From the NCBI RefSeq assembly GCF_902804485.1, contig NZ_CADCST010000084.1, forward strand, positions 1-43,732: a stretch of 43,732 nt of DNA, read 5' to 3'. Origin of the DNA: Flavobacterium collinsii. GTDB taxonomy: Bacteria > Bacteroidota > Bacteroidia > Flavobacteriales > Flavobacteriaceae. Under the pieces are notes generated by a model. The model worked only from the letters and a program-made list of their open reading frames with translations, was not told the DNA's origin and searched no databases. Shown here one piece after another: positions 1-8,104 of the stretch. Position numbers and translations under genes: made by a program. Each line of letters starts with the position of its first letter. The stretch's first letter is position 1.

Positions 1-87
1 TATTTATACTATTATAATCATGAAAGACCACATCAGGGAATTGATGGAAAAAAGCCAATTGAAATGATAAATCCGTTACCGAAATAA
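1..87 (+). CDS. IS transposase, C-terminal end (cut by window edge)
   Basis: An open frame runs in from the left edge and stops at TAA 85-87. Its 28 residues include YYNHERPHQGIDGKKP, the typical end of the DDE integrase core of IS3- or IS481-like transposases (the N-x-x-RPH-x-x-x-G-x-x-P pattern). Only the tail is visible, so the family and the intactness of the element cannot be decided. No clear terminal inverted repeat is seen in the 77 bases before the next gene. Confidence 0.7.
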   Translation, partial: YLYYYNHERPHQGIDGKKPIEMINPLPK

Positions 88-106
88 GTAACTTTTACAG
101 AAATGA

Positions 107-124
107 CAATATTGCGTAATATTG
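107..124. promoter_or_regulatory. Short inverted repeat upstream of the first full gene
   Basis: CAATATT (107-113) and AATATTG (118-124) form a 7-bp inverted repeat with a 4-base spacer, about 40 bp before the start at 165. It could be an operator, an IS end or chance in AT-rich DNA. No TAnnTTTG box is seen next to it. Confidence 0.2.
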
Positions 125-164
125 TATAATCTAGCATAAAAATAACTGCCCAATAAAAAATAAA

Positions 165-1505
165 ATGCATCATTTAGGTTTCAAATTAATTACAATCAAA
201 GAAGTTAAATCGCGATATCCAACTTTAATCGATCGAGAAGGTTTCGATTATTTTGAGGAATGGGAAGATGAGGATTTCTTTTTGGTTGCACCCGAAAGTG
301 TAAATTTTGAAGGCAACTTTTACTTGGACCTTTATGAGGATAAAGAGAAAAAATGGCTTGCTAATGTATTAAATCTTCCCTTAAAAGAAATGGGAGATCT
401 TAGAATTGAGGGAGTTTTAATAAATGGAAATCTTTCTGTAAGCGGAACAATTATAAATGCCGAAGGCGATTACGGTCCTTATGTTTTTATTAAAGGAGAC
501 GTAAGTTGTCAAAGTATGTTGTTGGGAGGTTCGTATGTCGAAATTGAAGGCAACGTTACTGCGAAAGAAGTAGTAATGACTTCCTACAATCACGGTAATT
601 TTAAATGTTTGGGCTGTATTGAAGCTTCGATTTTTATAGTAGAAGATCATTATACCACATTCTCAAGCCGTAATAACAATTTGTTCTATTATAATGATAA
701 AACAGACGATATGGATCCTGAAAATGAATCCGAATATGATGAGGACAGTGACGAAGAAGTTATTTCAATGGAATTGCGCAAGCATCTGGAGAACCCGCTT
801 ATAACAACTTTTGAAGAGCTAAAAAGAGAGTTGGAGGAAGGGGAGTTAGTTTTAAAAGGAAGTAATCCGTTACCGAAAAGCCAGGAATATTGGCAAAAGA
901 GAGTTTCGTCAAATTACAGAGATTTAAAAATAGTTCCGCTCCAATTTAAAACAGCAGTATTGTGCGAGATGGCACTGAATATCACCCATCATGCATTACC
1001 GTTTGTGGAGGAAAATTTTCTTACACCCGAAATTTGCGAGAAATTAGTTAGTAAAGATGGTTTTGCAATTCAGGTAATTCCCGATCAATTTATAACCGAA
1101 GAACTTTGCTGGAAAGCGGCTCAAAGTGGGACATTGGTTTCATTGATTCCCGGGCGTTTTTATTCGGAAGAATTAATTATTACAACTTTTAAAAAAGGTA
1201 AACACGAACCGAACATTAATGATGTGCCTTCTGAATTTATCACCGATAGTCTACTTGCAGCATATGTAAAAATCGGCAAAGGATTGTGGCTCGACAAGAT
1301 TTGCAAAGAAAACGAAAAGGATAAATTATCCATTTTAAAAAGTGTCATCGATTCCGGAATACAGCATCTTGACACTATTTTTGGGAATCACTTTAGTAAA
1401 GAAGTTGTTGATTATGCAACTTCGGTTTATGATTATGAAATTTATAAAGAGGAATGGAATGCTTATGTTGTGAAATATAAGCAGAAATTTGAGCGAATTG
1501 GTTAA
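165..1505 (+). CDS. Hypothetical protein with bactofilin-like beta-repeat middle
   Basis: A 446-residue protein without signal peptide or membrane segment, so probably cytoplasmic. I do not recognise the family. Residues about 78-170 are short alternating strands with regular glycines (IEGVLINGNLSVSG, FIKGDVSC, VEIEGNVTA), which resembles a right-handed beta-helix or bactofilin-type fold. A very acidic linker follows at about 180-200 (DDMDPENESEYDEDSDEE). The C-terminal half has repeated helical units of the type LTPEICEKLVSKDG, ITEELCWKAAQSG, YSEELIITTFKKG, similar in style to DUF4116-like repeats. It lies right behind an IS transposase tail and is followed 17 bp later by a membrane protein gene on the same strand, so the pair may be co-transcribed. 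Such orphan proteins are often immunity proteins of polymorphic toxins, but nothing here proves that. Confidence 0.75.
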   Translation: MHHLGFKLITIKEVKSRYPTLIDREGFDYFEEWEDEDFFLVAPESVNFEGNFYLDLYEDKEKKWLANVLNLPLKEMGDLRIEGVLINGNLSVSGTIINAEGDYGPYVFIKGDVSCQSMLLGGSYVEIEGNVTAKEVVMTSYNHGNFKCLGCIEASIFIVEDHYTTFSSRNNNLFYYNDKTDDMDPENESEYDEDSDEEVISMELRKHLENPLITTFEELKRELEEGELVLKGSNPLPKSQEYWQKRVSSNYRDLKIVPLQFKTAVLCEMALNITHHALPFVEENFLTPEICEKLVSKDGFAIQVIPDQFITEELCWKAAQSGTLVSLIPGRFYSEELIITTFKKGKHEPNINDVPSEFITDSLLAAYVKIGKGLWLDKICKENEKDKLSILKSVIDSGIQHLDTIFGNHFSKEVVDYATSVYDYEIYKEEWNAYVVKYKQKFERIG

Positions 1506-1522
1506 AAAAAAAATCAAGAAAA

Positions 1523-2362
1523 ATGTTTTACGGTCAGCCCCATATTGATACTAAAATAAGTTTATTTATAGTCGTTTTTCGTTTATTTGCTGTTTCGGCG
1601 ATGATGTCAGTTGTCATTATCACTGTTTTTAAAAAATGGAAAGAAATAAGCTTTTCCGACATAATAAAATCGAATCTTATTTTTTATGGAATATTTGTGT
1701 TATTGTGCTTAACTAGCTTTTTCCTGAACTTTTATATTTTGAGTTTTAGTCGAAAAAATGATTTCATTGAAAAAATGATTTTCATATTATTATTTTTAAT
1801 TTTCTTTACTTTTCAAGCATATCTGTTTTTGAAATTCTGGAAAAAAAGGATTGTCGGCACATTCTTAAAAAGATATACTGTTTTGACAATAGGGTTCTAT
1901 TTTTTCTCTTTAGGGTATATTATTGTAAGTTATTTTCCATCAGATGCATGGGATAAACATTTGTTATTTTCTACAAAGTATTTTTTTCAGCCTAATGTTA
2001 AAGAGGTTTTGTTGCTTGATAATTCAAAACTACAAATAGACTCTGCAATCACAGTTATTGATTCTTTTAGTAACAGGAGAAGTTATAGAGAAGAAATTTT
2101 GTTTACTATTTATTTTAATTCTCATTATAAAGAAGAGGTTCCATTTTCTTTTAAGCTTTTAGATAGTTTGAATTCTACAGGAGGAACATCTAATGAAGTA
2201 AAATTTAAAGATCTTTATTTGAAGAAGCTAAATGATTCGATTGGAGTTGTAGTTGAACAAGTTGATTTTGTAAATAAGATAGGTTGGGACAATCCAAGAA
2301 AAACGGATACCATTGAGTTTGTAAAAAAGAAGATACGAAAAATTAATAGGCAGGATTTGTAA
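1523..2362 (+). CDS. Membrane protein of unknown function
   Basis: A 279-residue protein with four predicted transmembrane segments in its first half (about residues 13-35, 49-75, 84-105 and 118-140), then a soluble domain of about 135 residues rich in Lys, Asp and Ser. The aromatic residues and short loops in the first half suggest an inner-membrane protein; the side on which the C-terminal domain lies is not clear. It starts 17 bp after the stop of the preceding gene, with only an A-rich stretch before ATG as usual in this phylum. I recognise no family or catalytic motif. Its position after the beta-repeat protein suggests a two-gene unit. The downstream 115 bp hold a possible gene remnant. 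Confidence 0.65.
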   Translation: MFYGQPHIDTKISLFIVVFRLFAVSAMMSVVIITVFKKWKEISFSDIIKSNLIFYGIFVLLCLTSFFLNFYILSFSRKNDFIEKMIFILLFLIFFTFQAYLFLKFWKKRIVGTFLKRYTVLTIGFYFFSLGYIIVSYFPSDAWDKHLLFSTKYFFQPNVKEVLLLDNSKLQIDSAITVIDSFSNRRSYREEILFTIYFNSHYKEEVPFSFKLLDSLNSTGGTSNEVKFKDLYLKKLNDSIGVVVEQVDFVNKIGWDNPRKTDTIEFVKKKIRKINRQDL

Positions 2363-2391
2363 ATAGTTTTAGGAATGTGAGTCTGTTGTAA

Positions 2392-2463
2392 GTATTTCTA
2401 TGGCAAGTAAACATTTTAAAACCTAACGGAGTTGTTGGTGTATATGAAAGAACTTATTTTTAA
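2392..2463 (+). pseudogene. Possible 3-prime remnant of a lost gene
   Basis: The stretch reads as VFLWQVNILKPNGVVGVYERTYF and then TAA, with a stop just upstream and no start codon. The residue mix looks protein-like (alternating hydrophobic residues, NG turn, aromatic end) and could be the last part of a deleted gene. At 23 codons this could be chance, and I cannot name a parent family. Confidence 0.25.
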
Positions 2464-2477
2464 TAGAAGGGTAGAAA

Positions 2478-2921
2478 ATGATGGAAAATCGAAAAATCCA
2501 AATCAGAAAAGTAGAAAAACAGGATTTAGATTTTGTTTACCAAGCTATAAACGAGCTTGAAAACGAAGTTTTAGATTTTGAAGTGTTTAGCCAAATATTT
2601 GATGAAAACATTTCAAATCCTAAAAATCTCTATCTAATTGCCGAAAACGAAACAGAAGGGTTAGGTTTTATTAGCTTTCACACCCAAAATCTTTTGCATC
2701 ATTGCGGTTTGGTGGGTGAAATCCAGGAGTTTTTTATTCATCAAAACTATCGTGGGAAAGGCATTGGAAGGCAATTAATAAATGAGATTTTGCAGTATGC
2801 CGATCGGAACAATTTGAAAAGTATTGAAGTAACCACAAATAAAAGACGAGTAGAAAATGTACTGATTTACGAAAATCTTGGCTTTGGGTTAACGCATAAC
2901 AAGTTTACGATTTATAAGTAA
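2478..2921 (+). CDS. GNAT family N-acetyltransferase
   Basis: A 147-residue acetyl-CoA-dependent N-acyltransferase of the GNAT fold, the usual length for a single-domain member. Motif A is clear at about residues 85-110: EFFIHQNYRGKGIGRQLINEIL, with the R/Q-x-x-G-x-G/A pyrophosphate loop (YRGKGIGRQL). The N-terminus IQIRKVEKQDLDFV and the end VENVLIYENLGFGLTHNKFTIYK are typical of members that modify small molecules or protein N-termini. The substrate cannot be told. ATG 2478 is preceded by AGAAGGG, a weak ribosome-binding site. A second GNAT gene of similar size lies at 4435-4884 but is not a close copy. Confidence 0.88.
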   Translation: MMENRKIQIRKVEKQDLDFVYQAINELENEVLDFEVFSQIFDENISNPKNLYLIAENETEGLGFISFHTQNLLHHCGLVGEIQEFFIHQNYRGKGIGRQLINEILQYADRNNLKSIEVTTNKRRVENVLIYENLGFGLTHNKFTIYK

Positions 2922-2955
2922 CGGAAAAAATGGGACATAGTTGTTCTCTAGTTAA

Positions 2956-3696
2956 ATGAAACAATTGAATACATCTCTAAAACACAATCTAATAGTAGGT
3001 TTACTTCTTGCCTTATGGATTTTTGTTTTTGCTTTTATCATAAGACCATTCGATGATGGAACATTGAATTTCAGGACCTGGTTTTTAATGAGCATCGGTT
3101 TTAGTGTAACAGCATTGATATGTTACGGTATTCTTGCTATTGTCCAGAGGAGACTTTATGAAAAAATATCAAAATGGAATACTGGTCTTGAAGTAGCAAG
3201 TCTTATCTTTTTTTATCTGATCTATTTCATTGCGGTTTATGGATATTACAAAAGCCCGATTTTAAACGGAGGCTATCGTTTTGCGAAGTTCTTCATTATA
3301 ATATTTATCAAAGTTGTATTAGTTTTAACTCCCATAATCGTTCTGGCCAGAAGATATTTGCTTAAACTGATTCCGGTAAAAGAAGATCTTTTAGTTATTA
3401 AAGGTGAAAACAAATTAGACATTTTAAAAATCAAAACAAGCGATTTGGTTTGCATCTCTAATGCGCAAAACTACGTGGAGATTTTTTATACCGAAAATGA
3501 TCAGCTACGTTCAAAATTGATTCGCACTTCGCTCAAAAAACTTCAGGACGATTTTGCTTTTTTAGTTCAAATACACCGTTCACATTTGATAAATCCATTG
3601 CATTTTAAGTCCTGGAGAAATCAAAATACGATTGTGCTAACCCAAATTGAACTTCCGGTTTCTAAGAGTTTTAAAGAAAATTTACTGACCTTATAA
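2956..3696 (+). CDS. LytTR-family transcriptional regulator with four membrane helices
   Basis: 246 residues. The N-terminal 130 residues hold about four transmembrane helices (near 12-32, 42-62, 78-98, 110-132). Residues about 145-246 are a LytTR DNA-binding domain: DLVCISNAQNYVEIFY, then LIRTSLKKLQDD and FLVQIHRSHLINPLHF, ending in ELPVSKSFKENLL, the classic LytTR signature. There is no receiver domain, so this is a membrane-bound one-component regulator rather than a two-component response regulator. In Bacteroidota such genes often control an adjacent small membrane protein gene. Here the next gene (3798) is preceded by two direct repeats 21 bp apart that look like its binding site. Confidence 0.9.
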   Translation: MKQLNTSLKHNLIVGLLLALWIFVFAFIIRPFDDGTLNFRTWFLMSIGFSVTALICYGILAIVQRRLYEKISKWNTGLEVASLIFFYLIYFIAVYGYYKSPILNGGYRFAKFFIIIFIKVVLVLTPIIVLARRYLLKLIPVKEDLLVIKGENKLDILKIKTSDLVCISNAQNYVEIFYTENDQLRSKLIRTSLKKLQDDFAFLVQIHRSHLINPLHFKSWRNQNTIVLTQIELPVSKSFKENLLTL

Positions 3697-3729
3697 TTTC
3701 GTACCTAAAACGATATGTTTTGTACCTAA
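3697..3729 (+). promoter_or_regulatory. Probable LytTR operator: two direct repeats 21 bp apart
   Basis: TTTCGTACCTAA (3697-3708) and TTTTGTACCTAA (3718-3729) match at 11 of 12 positions and sit exactly 21 bp, two helical turns, apart. LytTR domains such as AgrA are known to bind two short direct repeats with this spacing. The repeats lie immediately downstream of a LytTR regulator gene and upstream of the promoter of the next gene, in a position suited to activation. Confidence 0.7.
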
Positions 3730-3765
3730 GTCAGTAAATTAGGCAATTAAGCTGGTTTTTCGTTT

Positions 3766-3773
3766 TAGTTTTG
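3766..3773 (+). promoter_or_regulatory. -7 promoter element TAGTTTTG
   Basis: TAGTTTTG fits the Bacteroidota consensus TAnnTTTG and lies 24 bp before ATG 3798. No TTG is seen 20 bp upstream. The second LytTR half-site ends 36 bp upstream, adjacent to where the -33 box would be, as expected for an activator-dependent promoter. Confidence 0.55.
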
Positions 3774-3797
3774 CTTTCTCAATTTTTAAAATAAATT

Positions 3798-4367
3798 ATG
3801 AAAACAAAACACTTTTGCCTCCTCGGATTGCTATTTTTCGGGATCAGTTATTTACTATTTTCTAAAGTTTTACCGGACATTCAAAGTCCAATCGATTTTG
3901 CACATTGGTTCAATCTTATCGGAGCTTGTTTTTTAATAGCATTTAATGATGTTTTTCCTAAAAACAAGTTGAATGCTGTTGCTTCTTTTATAACAACTTT
4001 GGGGGTTATTGCACACATTGGTCTTTGTACGATTGATTTTATAATGTCGAGTTTTGGAGATAACGATGCCGCGAGAGAAGCTTTAAGCATTCATATTAGT
4101 AATACACCCTTGATTTTATATCCGTTTATTATTGTTGGGCCCTCATTGCTTTTTATAGGTTTGGCGATTCATGCTTTAAACTTTATAAAAACTCATTTGA
4201 TCCTTGTATTAATGGTTGTTTTTGCTGGGCCTGCAGTTGGTTTTTCATTTTTTGTTTTAAAAAATGGCGTTTTTATGTTGTTGAGTTGTATTGTTTTTCT
4301 AGTAGGATTAGGTTTGCTTCTTTATAGAAAAGAGACCCCGGAAGCAAATACAGTAGAAGTCAATTGA
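3798..4367 (+). CDS. Small multi-pass membrane protein, likely LytTR target
   Basis: A 189-residue protein with six predicted membrane segments (near 5-22, 34-50, 60-82, 105-127, 131-152, 158-176) and a short charged tail. It has no recognisable catalytic motif; I do not know its function. The preceding gene encodes a membrane LytTR regulator and the 101-bp gap between them holds a two-repeat LytTR-type operator and a -7 box, so this protein is probably the regulated output of that regulator. It could also feed back on the regulator in the membrane, as in regulator/inhibitor pairs, but the sequence does not show this. Confidence 0.75.
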   Translation: MKTKHFCLLGLLFFGISYLLFSKVLPDIQSPIDFAHWFNLIGACFLIAFNDVFPKNKLNAVASFITTLGVIAHIGLCTIDFIMSSFGDNDAAREALSIHISNTPLILYPFIIVGPSLLFIGLAIHALNFIKTHLILVLMVVFAGPAVGFSFFVLKNGVFMLLSCIVFLVGLGLLLYRKETPEANTVEVN

Positions 4368-4434
4368 GAAATAGTCTTCTAGTAGATTAGAACTTTTGTT
4401 TTAATTCATATCTTCGCTTTCATCTTGTATAAAA

Positions 4435-4884
4435 ATGAGGATAGAAAAAGCAAATACAACCGATAGCGAAATTCTAACACAAATAACCAAGAAGTCAAAA
4501 GCTTATTGGGGATATTCGGCAGAGCAAATTCAAAAGTGGGAGGTGAGCCTTACTATTTCTCAAGATTATATAAGGGAGCATGATGTATTCAAATTGGTAA
4601 AGGATAACGTAATAATTGGTTATTATTCTTATCTTTTTGAAGATGGAAAGAATGTAAAAATGGATAATTTATTTATCTTGCCTGAATATATAGGGAAAGG
4701 TTTTGGTAAATACCTGTTTCTCGATTTTTTAAACCGAATGAAAGAAGCTGAAATTCAAACCATTCAACTCGATTCAGAGCCAAATGCTGAAGGTTTTTAT
4801 TCAAAAATGGGATTTGTGAAAATTGGAGCATTCGAAACTTCAATAAAAGACAGGTTTATGCCCGTTATGGAAATGAAATTATAA
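4435..4884 (+). CDS. GNAT family N-acetyltransferase
   Basis: A 149-residue single-domain GNAT protein. Motif A is FILPEYIGKGFGKYLFLDFL (about residues 82-101), containing the acetyl-CoA pyrophosphate loop GKGFGKY. It is followed by IQLDSEPNAEGFYSKMGFVKIG, the motif B region with the usual AxxFYxxxGF pattern. The start RIEKANTTDSEILTQI is also typical. The ATG at 4435 fits the family start. Substrate unknown. Its stop lies 15 bp before the TTG-started gene at 4900, but that gene is of a quite different kind, so co-transcription is uncertain. Confidence 0.88.
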   Translation: MRIEKANTTDSEILTQITKKSKAYWGYSAEQIQKWEVSLTISQDYIREHDVFKLVKDNVIIGYYSYLFEDGKNVKMDNLFILPEYIGKGFGKYLFLDFLNRMKEAEIQTIQLDSEPNAEGFYSKMGFVKIGAFETSIKDRFMPVMEMKL

Positions 4885-4899
4885 TAAATCAAACCAAAA

Positions 4900-5271
4900 T
4901 TGAAAAACTATACAAAATACCTACTTTCGCTCTTTCTGACTTTTGTCGTGATTGCGAGTGATGGTACTTTAGTTTCTCCCTCAAAATCGGCAGATTATTA
5001 CCAATCTTCATTTGTGATTTTGAGACGAGAATTAGATTTTTCTAGTTCCCGATTATACAAGTTTGCAAAATCAACTTCCCGAACAAAAACAGTGTTTTCG
5101 ATTGTTCTTGATTATCTTTCTAATAAAGATGTTTTTAGTTTTCAAATTCGGGTAATTCAAAATTTACAAATATTTCTTTTTCAGAAATTAAGTTCATTTA
5201 TAAAACAATCTGTTTTTGTAAATGAAACAATTCATTCCGGTAATTTCAAAACAAGTTTATACATAGCTTAA
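4900..5271 (+). CDS. Small secreted hypothetical protein, TTG start
   Basis: A 123-residue reading frame beginning at TTG; no ATG or GTG gives an N-terminus as good. The first 22 residues (KNYTKYLLSLFLTFVVIASDG) look like a signal peptide or membrane anchor. The rest is rich in Ser, Phe and Leu, with FSSSRLYKFAKSTSR and IQNLQIFLFQKLSSF. I recognise no domain. It lies 70 bp before a 59-residue gene that also has one membrane segment. I have the impression that such small pairs recur in flavobacteria near metal-efflux genes, but no efflux gene is present here. Confidence that it is a gene is moderate. Confidence 0.5.
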   Translation: MKNYTKYLLSLFLTFVVIASDGTLVSPSKSADYYQSSFVILRRELDFSSSRLYKFAKSTSRTKTVFSIVLDYLSNKDVFSFQIRVIQNLQIFLFQKLSSFIKQSVFVNETIHSGNFKTSLYIA

Positions 5272-5341
5272 TTTTTTGGGCTTTTATGCGCTTCAACGCA
5301 TACGATGATAAAATAATGTCTAATCATTTATCATTTTTAAA

Positions 5342-5521
5342 ATGTATAAACACAATAATCAAACACGTTTAGAGCAATCTAAGCGACCACTTCATTGGAT
5401 AAAAAGAAAATTTATAGTAATACTAACTGCTTTTATGCTGGGAATGTCACACGGAATGAATGTGCATGATGAAGCTCTTAAAGGAAATCAAAACTATACG
5501 GAACAACATAAGAAGGATTGA
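5342..5521 (+). CDS. 59-residue single-pass membrane peptide
   Basis: ATG 5342 to TGA 5519-5521 encodes 59 residues: a polar, basic N-terminus (MYKHNNQTRLEQSKRP), one hydrophobic segment with a basic start (RKFIVILTAFMLGMSHGMN), and a charged tail. The positive-inside pattern predicts a cytoplasmic N-terminus. The balanced composition and the position behind another small secreted protein support a real gene. The function is unknown. Confidence 0.5.
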   Translation: MYKHNNQTRLEQSKRPLHWIKRKFIVILTAFMLGMSHGMNVHDEALKGNQNYTEQHKKD

Positions 5522-5528
5522 TTTGTTG

Positions 5529-5660
5529 TTTAACCGCAAAGCGCGCAAAGATTTTGTCTGTTTAATGTTTTAAAAACGCAATGTTTGCAAAGTTTTGTGT
5601 TTATAGATCGTACAAAACTTAGCGAACATTGCGTAAATCTTAGTGTTCTTTGCGGTTAAA
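5529..5660. repeat. Large imperfect inverted repeat (TTTAACCGCAAAG element)
   Basis: Outer arms TTTAACCGCAAAG (from 5529) and CTTTGCGGTTAAA (to 5660) enclose a second, inner inverted repeat: ACGCAATGTTTGCAAAG (from 5576) against CTTAGCGAACATTGCGT (to about 5634). The whole 132-bp stretch can fold into one long hairpin. It has no start codon of interest and lies between genes. It looks like a non-coding interspersed repeat of the kind common between flavobacterial genes. Confidence 0.7.
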
Positions 5661-5682
5661 TCTAAAAGTTAAGTTTAATAAA

Positions 5683-5709
5683 AAAACCGAAGCAATTTGC
5701 CTCGGTTTT
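5683..5709. terminator. Bidirectional rho-independent terminator
   Basis: AAAACCGAAGC, loop AATTT, GCCTCGGTTTT: an 11-bp stem with one mismatch. On the minus strand it is followed by a run of T (the A-run at 5680-5686), placing it 36-62 bp after the HMG-CoA synthase stop. On the plus strand it ends in TTTTCTATTT and may also stop read-through from the left. Confidence 0.75.
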
Positions 5710-5744
5710 CTATTTATTGGAATTTAAAAAGTTTGGAATTTTAC

Positions 5745-7106
5745 TTAATCTATCCACTTATAATATCTCGCCCCAATCAAATTTGGGATCTCTTTTTCGA
5801 TTCGGTCTAGAATCCATTCGTTTTTTGGAGTTCTGACACTTTGTTTTTGTTCTTTTTTATGAAGGCCTTCGTAAGTGTTGAAATCAATTTCTGTGCTTTC
5901 TTCCAGATTTTCAAAAAGCTTCACGTTTTCCAGTGCAGATTTCCATTCCGGCTGGATTGTACCTTCAAAAACTTTCGATTTCGATCCGCTTCCGTAAGCT
6001 AAGAATCCGAATTGAGTTCCGGCGATTTCTTTATTGGTGTCATAAAAATGAGCCAAAGTCGATAACAATCCCATGAAAATAGAGCCTGTATAAAGATTTC
6101 CAATTAAAGAGGAAGCTAATTCAGCAGGTTGTAATTTCCCGGTTACAAAATTTCTGTATTCATCAGATTTTGCGACTTCCTTAATTTTAACCTGATAATC
6201 TGCCGGCTCAATGTTTTCTGAAATGATTTTTTCGGCACTGTCTAAAGTGTAAATTTCAGATAACATGCGTCGTCCTTGAAACGAATAGGGAAGATGCATG
6301 ATAATGCTATTCCAGGAATTGTATAAAGTTTCAGTTGTATTCTTTAATTTCTTAAATGAAAAATAAGCAGCTCTCGTACGATCCATATAACATTGATTCG
6401 AATACTGACCATCAAAAACAGGCTGGTCTTTATGGATTTCGATCTCGGCTTCTAAATTATCAAACCACGAGTCGTTGTTTATGTTTTTTGTAATCGCTTC
6501 TTTTGAAATGCTTCGGTAGGGTTTGAAAAAATCAAAGACTCCTTTTGTACTTGTCGCCCAATTGTTATCAAAAGCAATGATTCTCGGGTTCGAAGTCACT
6601 AACATTGCTAATGCTCCGGCGCCTTGTGTGTATTCTCCGGTAGAGTTTAAATCGTATTTGGCAAAGTCGGTTGTTACGACAATTGCTTTTTTGGCCGGAT
6701 TCAGTTTTACAAAATCAATACAGTTTTGCAAAGCGTCAACACCGCCAATACAGGCAAAAGTAAAATCGACTACATCGCATTCTGCCAAAGTATCCTCGCC
6801 GAATTTTTGCTCTATCAAACTAATTAAGAACGAACTAATAGGCTTCGAACTGTCGATGGCGCTTTCGGTACCCACATAGATCCTGCTAATTTCGTTTAGA
6901 TTGATATTGTGGTCAAGAATAAGTTTGGTTAAAGCATTGGCTCCAAAAACCACCGCGTCCTGATGAACGTCAGGTAAAGTCATTTTAATTAGTCCGAGGC
7001 CTTTTTCTAATTTTTCAGGTTCTATATTTCTGGCAAGAGCCAAAGTTTTTATGGGCAAATGTATGTTGGCTACATCAAAAGAAATAGCGTCAATTCCTGT
7101 TTTCAT
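5745..7106 (-). CDS. Hydroxymethylglutaryl-CoA synthase family protein
   Basis: 453 residues when started at MKTGIDAISF (ATG at 7104-7106). A longer frame reaches 7184, but its extra 26 residues lack family character. The enzyme condenses acetyl-CoA with acetoacetyl-CoA to HMG-CoA, the first committed step of the mevalonate route to isoprenoids used by Flavobacteriia. Seen in sequence: GTESAIDSSKP (about 79-89) and FTFACIGGVDALQN with the acyl-accepting Cys119, both HMG-CoA synthase hallmarks. The C-terminal part with FGFLAYGSGSKSKVFEG (about 388-404) fits the conserved GSG loop. It is a single gene ended by the terminator at 5683-5709 and diverges from sdhCAB; the 320-bp gap between them holds the sdh promoter and otherwise nothing I can name. 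Confidence 0.93.
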   Translation of the reverse strand: MKTGIDAISFDVANIHLPIKTLALARNIEPEKLEKGLGLIKMTLPDVHQDAVVFGANALTKLILDHNINLNEISRIYVGTESAIDSSKPISSFLISLIEQKFGEDTLAECDVVDFTFACIGGVDALQNCIDFVKLNPAKKAIVVTTDFAKYDLNSTGEYTQGAGALAMLVTSNPRIIAFDNNWATSTKGVFDFFKPYRSISKEAITKNINNDSWFDNLEAEIEIHKDQPVFDGQYSNQCYMDRTRAAYFSFKKLKNTTETLYNSWNSIIMHLPYSFQGRRMLSEIYTLDSAEKIISENIEPADYQVKIKEVAKSDEYRNFVTGKLQPAELASSLIGNLYTGSIFMGLLSTLAHFYDTNKEIAGTQFGFLAYGSGSKSKVFEGTIQPEWKSALENVKLFENLEESTEIDFNTYEGLHKKEQKQSVRTPKNEWILDRIEKEIPNLIGARYYKWID

Positions 7107-7363
7107 TATCATTTTTTTTGAAGCGGATAAAGGTAAAATTATGCTCTTAAAATTCGGTTGTTTTAATTCAATAAAATTCAGCATCGCTTTATTTTTGAGG
7201 AAAACAGCTCAAAAAGGGGCAAAAAATAGCAATTTGGTAATTACATAAAAATTAAGAATTCGTTAAAATGGCTTGTGAAAAATTTCTATTTTCTTGTTTT
7301 TAAATAATTTGCAATAATATCGGGGAAAGCTCTTTAAAATCATTATAAATAACAGCGAAATGG

Positions 7364-7394
7364 TTGTAGTTGATGTCTAATTGCTTTATTTTTG
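7364..7394 (+). promoter_or_regulatory. Promoter of sdhCAB
   Basis: TTG (7364-7366), 20 bp, then TATTTTTG (7387-7394), a good match to the Bacteroidota -33 TTG / -7 TAnnTTTG consensus. Transcription would begin near 7401, giving a leader of about 27 bases before ATG 7428. The rest of the 7107-7427 gap shows no gene. Confidence 0.65.
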
Positions 7395-7427
7395 TCTAAT
7401 TTTTTAAAACAAACTACTTTAACACTT

Positions 7428-8093
7428 ATGGCACAATCTGCACTATTGAATGCTTCCATCTTAAAGAAAGTGGCTATGGCTCTTTCGGGAATATTCTTAA
7501 TCACGTTTTTAGCGCTGCATGTTTCCTTAAATTTTATTTCTATTATTAGTGAAGACGTTTTTAACGAAGCTTCTCACTTTATGGGATACAATCCGCTGAT
7601 TCAATATGTAATGCAACCTGTTTTGGCAATCGGAGTAATTTTCCATTTCGTAATGGGATTTGTATTGACTGCTCAAAATAGCGCGGCAAGACCAATTGCT
7701 TATGCAAAATACAACGGAGCTGCTAATGCTTCATGGACTTCAAGAAATATGATTATTTCGGGGTTGGTTATTTTGGCTTTCTTAGGATTGCATTTCTATG
7801 ATTTTTGGTTTCCTGAAGTTACTTACAAGTATATTGCAGGTACAGCACCAGATGCAACAAGATATTATGGAGAGCTAGTGCATAAGTTTCATGACCCGAT
7901 TCGTACAGGTATCTATTGTGTATCATTTGTGTTGTTAGGGTTTCACCTTTGGCACGGATTCAGTTCATCTCTTCAATCTGTAGGGATGCACAATAAGTAT
8001 TCTCGATTCTTAAGTAAAGTTGGTTATGGATTTGCGGTTGTAGTACCGGCACTTTTCGTTATCATCGCATTATTTCATCATTTCAATAATTAA
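7428..8093 (+). CDS. sdhC: Succinate dehydrogenase cytochrome b558 subunit
   Basis: 221 residues from ATG 7428 ([21 protein letters not shown]); an upstream TTG at 7392 is in frame but lies inside the -7 box, so it is not used. This is the single large membrane anchor of a B. subtilis-type succinate:quinone oxidoreductase. Five transmembrane segments are visible, with conserved histidines in [37 protein letters not shown] and [11 protein letters not shown], which supply the haem ligands and proton path. It carries electrons from the SdhB iron-sulfur protein to menaquinone. The next gene sdhA starts 11 bp later, so the three subunits form one operon. Confidence 0.95.
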   Translation: MAQSALLNASILKKVAMALSGIFLITFLALHVSLNFISIISEDVFNEASHFMGYNPLIQYVMQPVLAIGVIFHFVMGFVLTAQNSAARPIAYAKYNGAANASWTSRNMIISGLVILAFLGLHFYDFWFPEVTYKYIAGTAPDATRYYGELVHKFHDPIRTGIYCVSFVLLGFHLWHGFSSSLQSVGMHNKYSRFLSKVGYGFAVVVPALFVIIALFHHFNN

Positions 8094-8104
8094 TATCAAT
8101 TATA

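Noticed and set aside
68..880. A 15-base match (AATCCGTTACCGAAA) between the transposase tail and the first full gene (about 70-84 and 863-877).
   Set aside because: A few exact 15-mers are expected by chance in a window of this size and base composition; no flanking similarity is seen.
7107..7184. N-terminal extension of HMG-CoA synthase to 7184.
   Set aside because: The extra residues do not look like the family, which begins at MKTGIDAISFDV; the ATG at 7106 gives the usual length.
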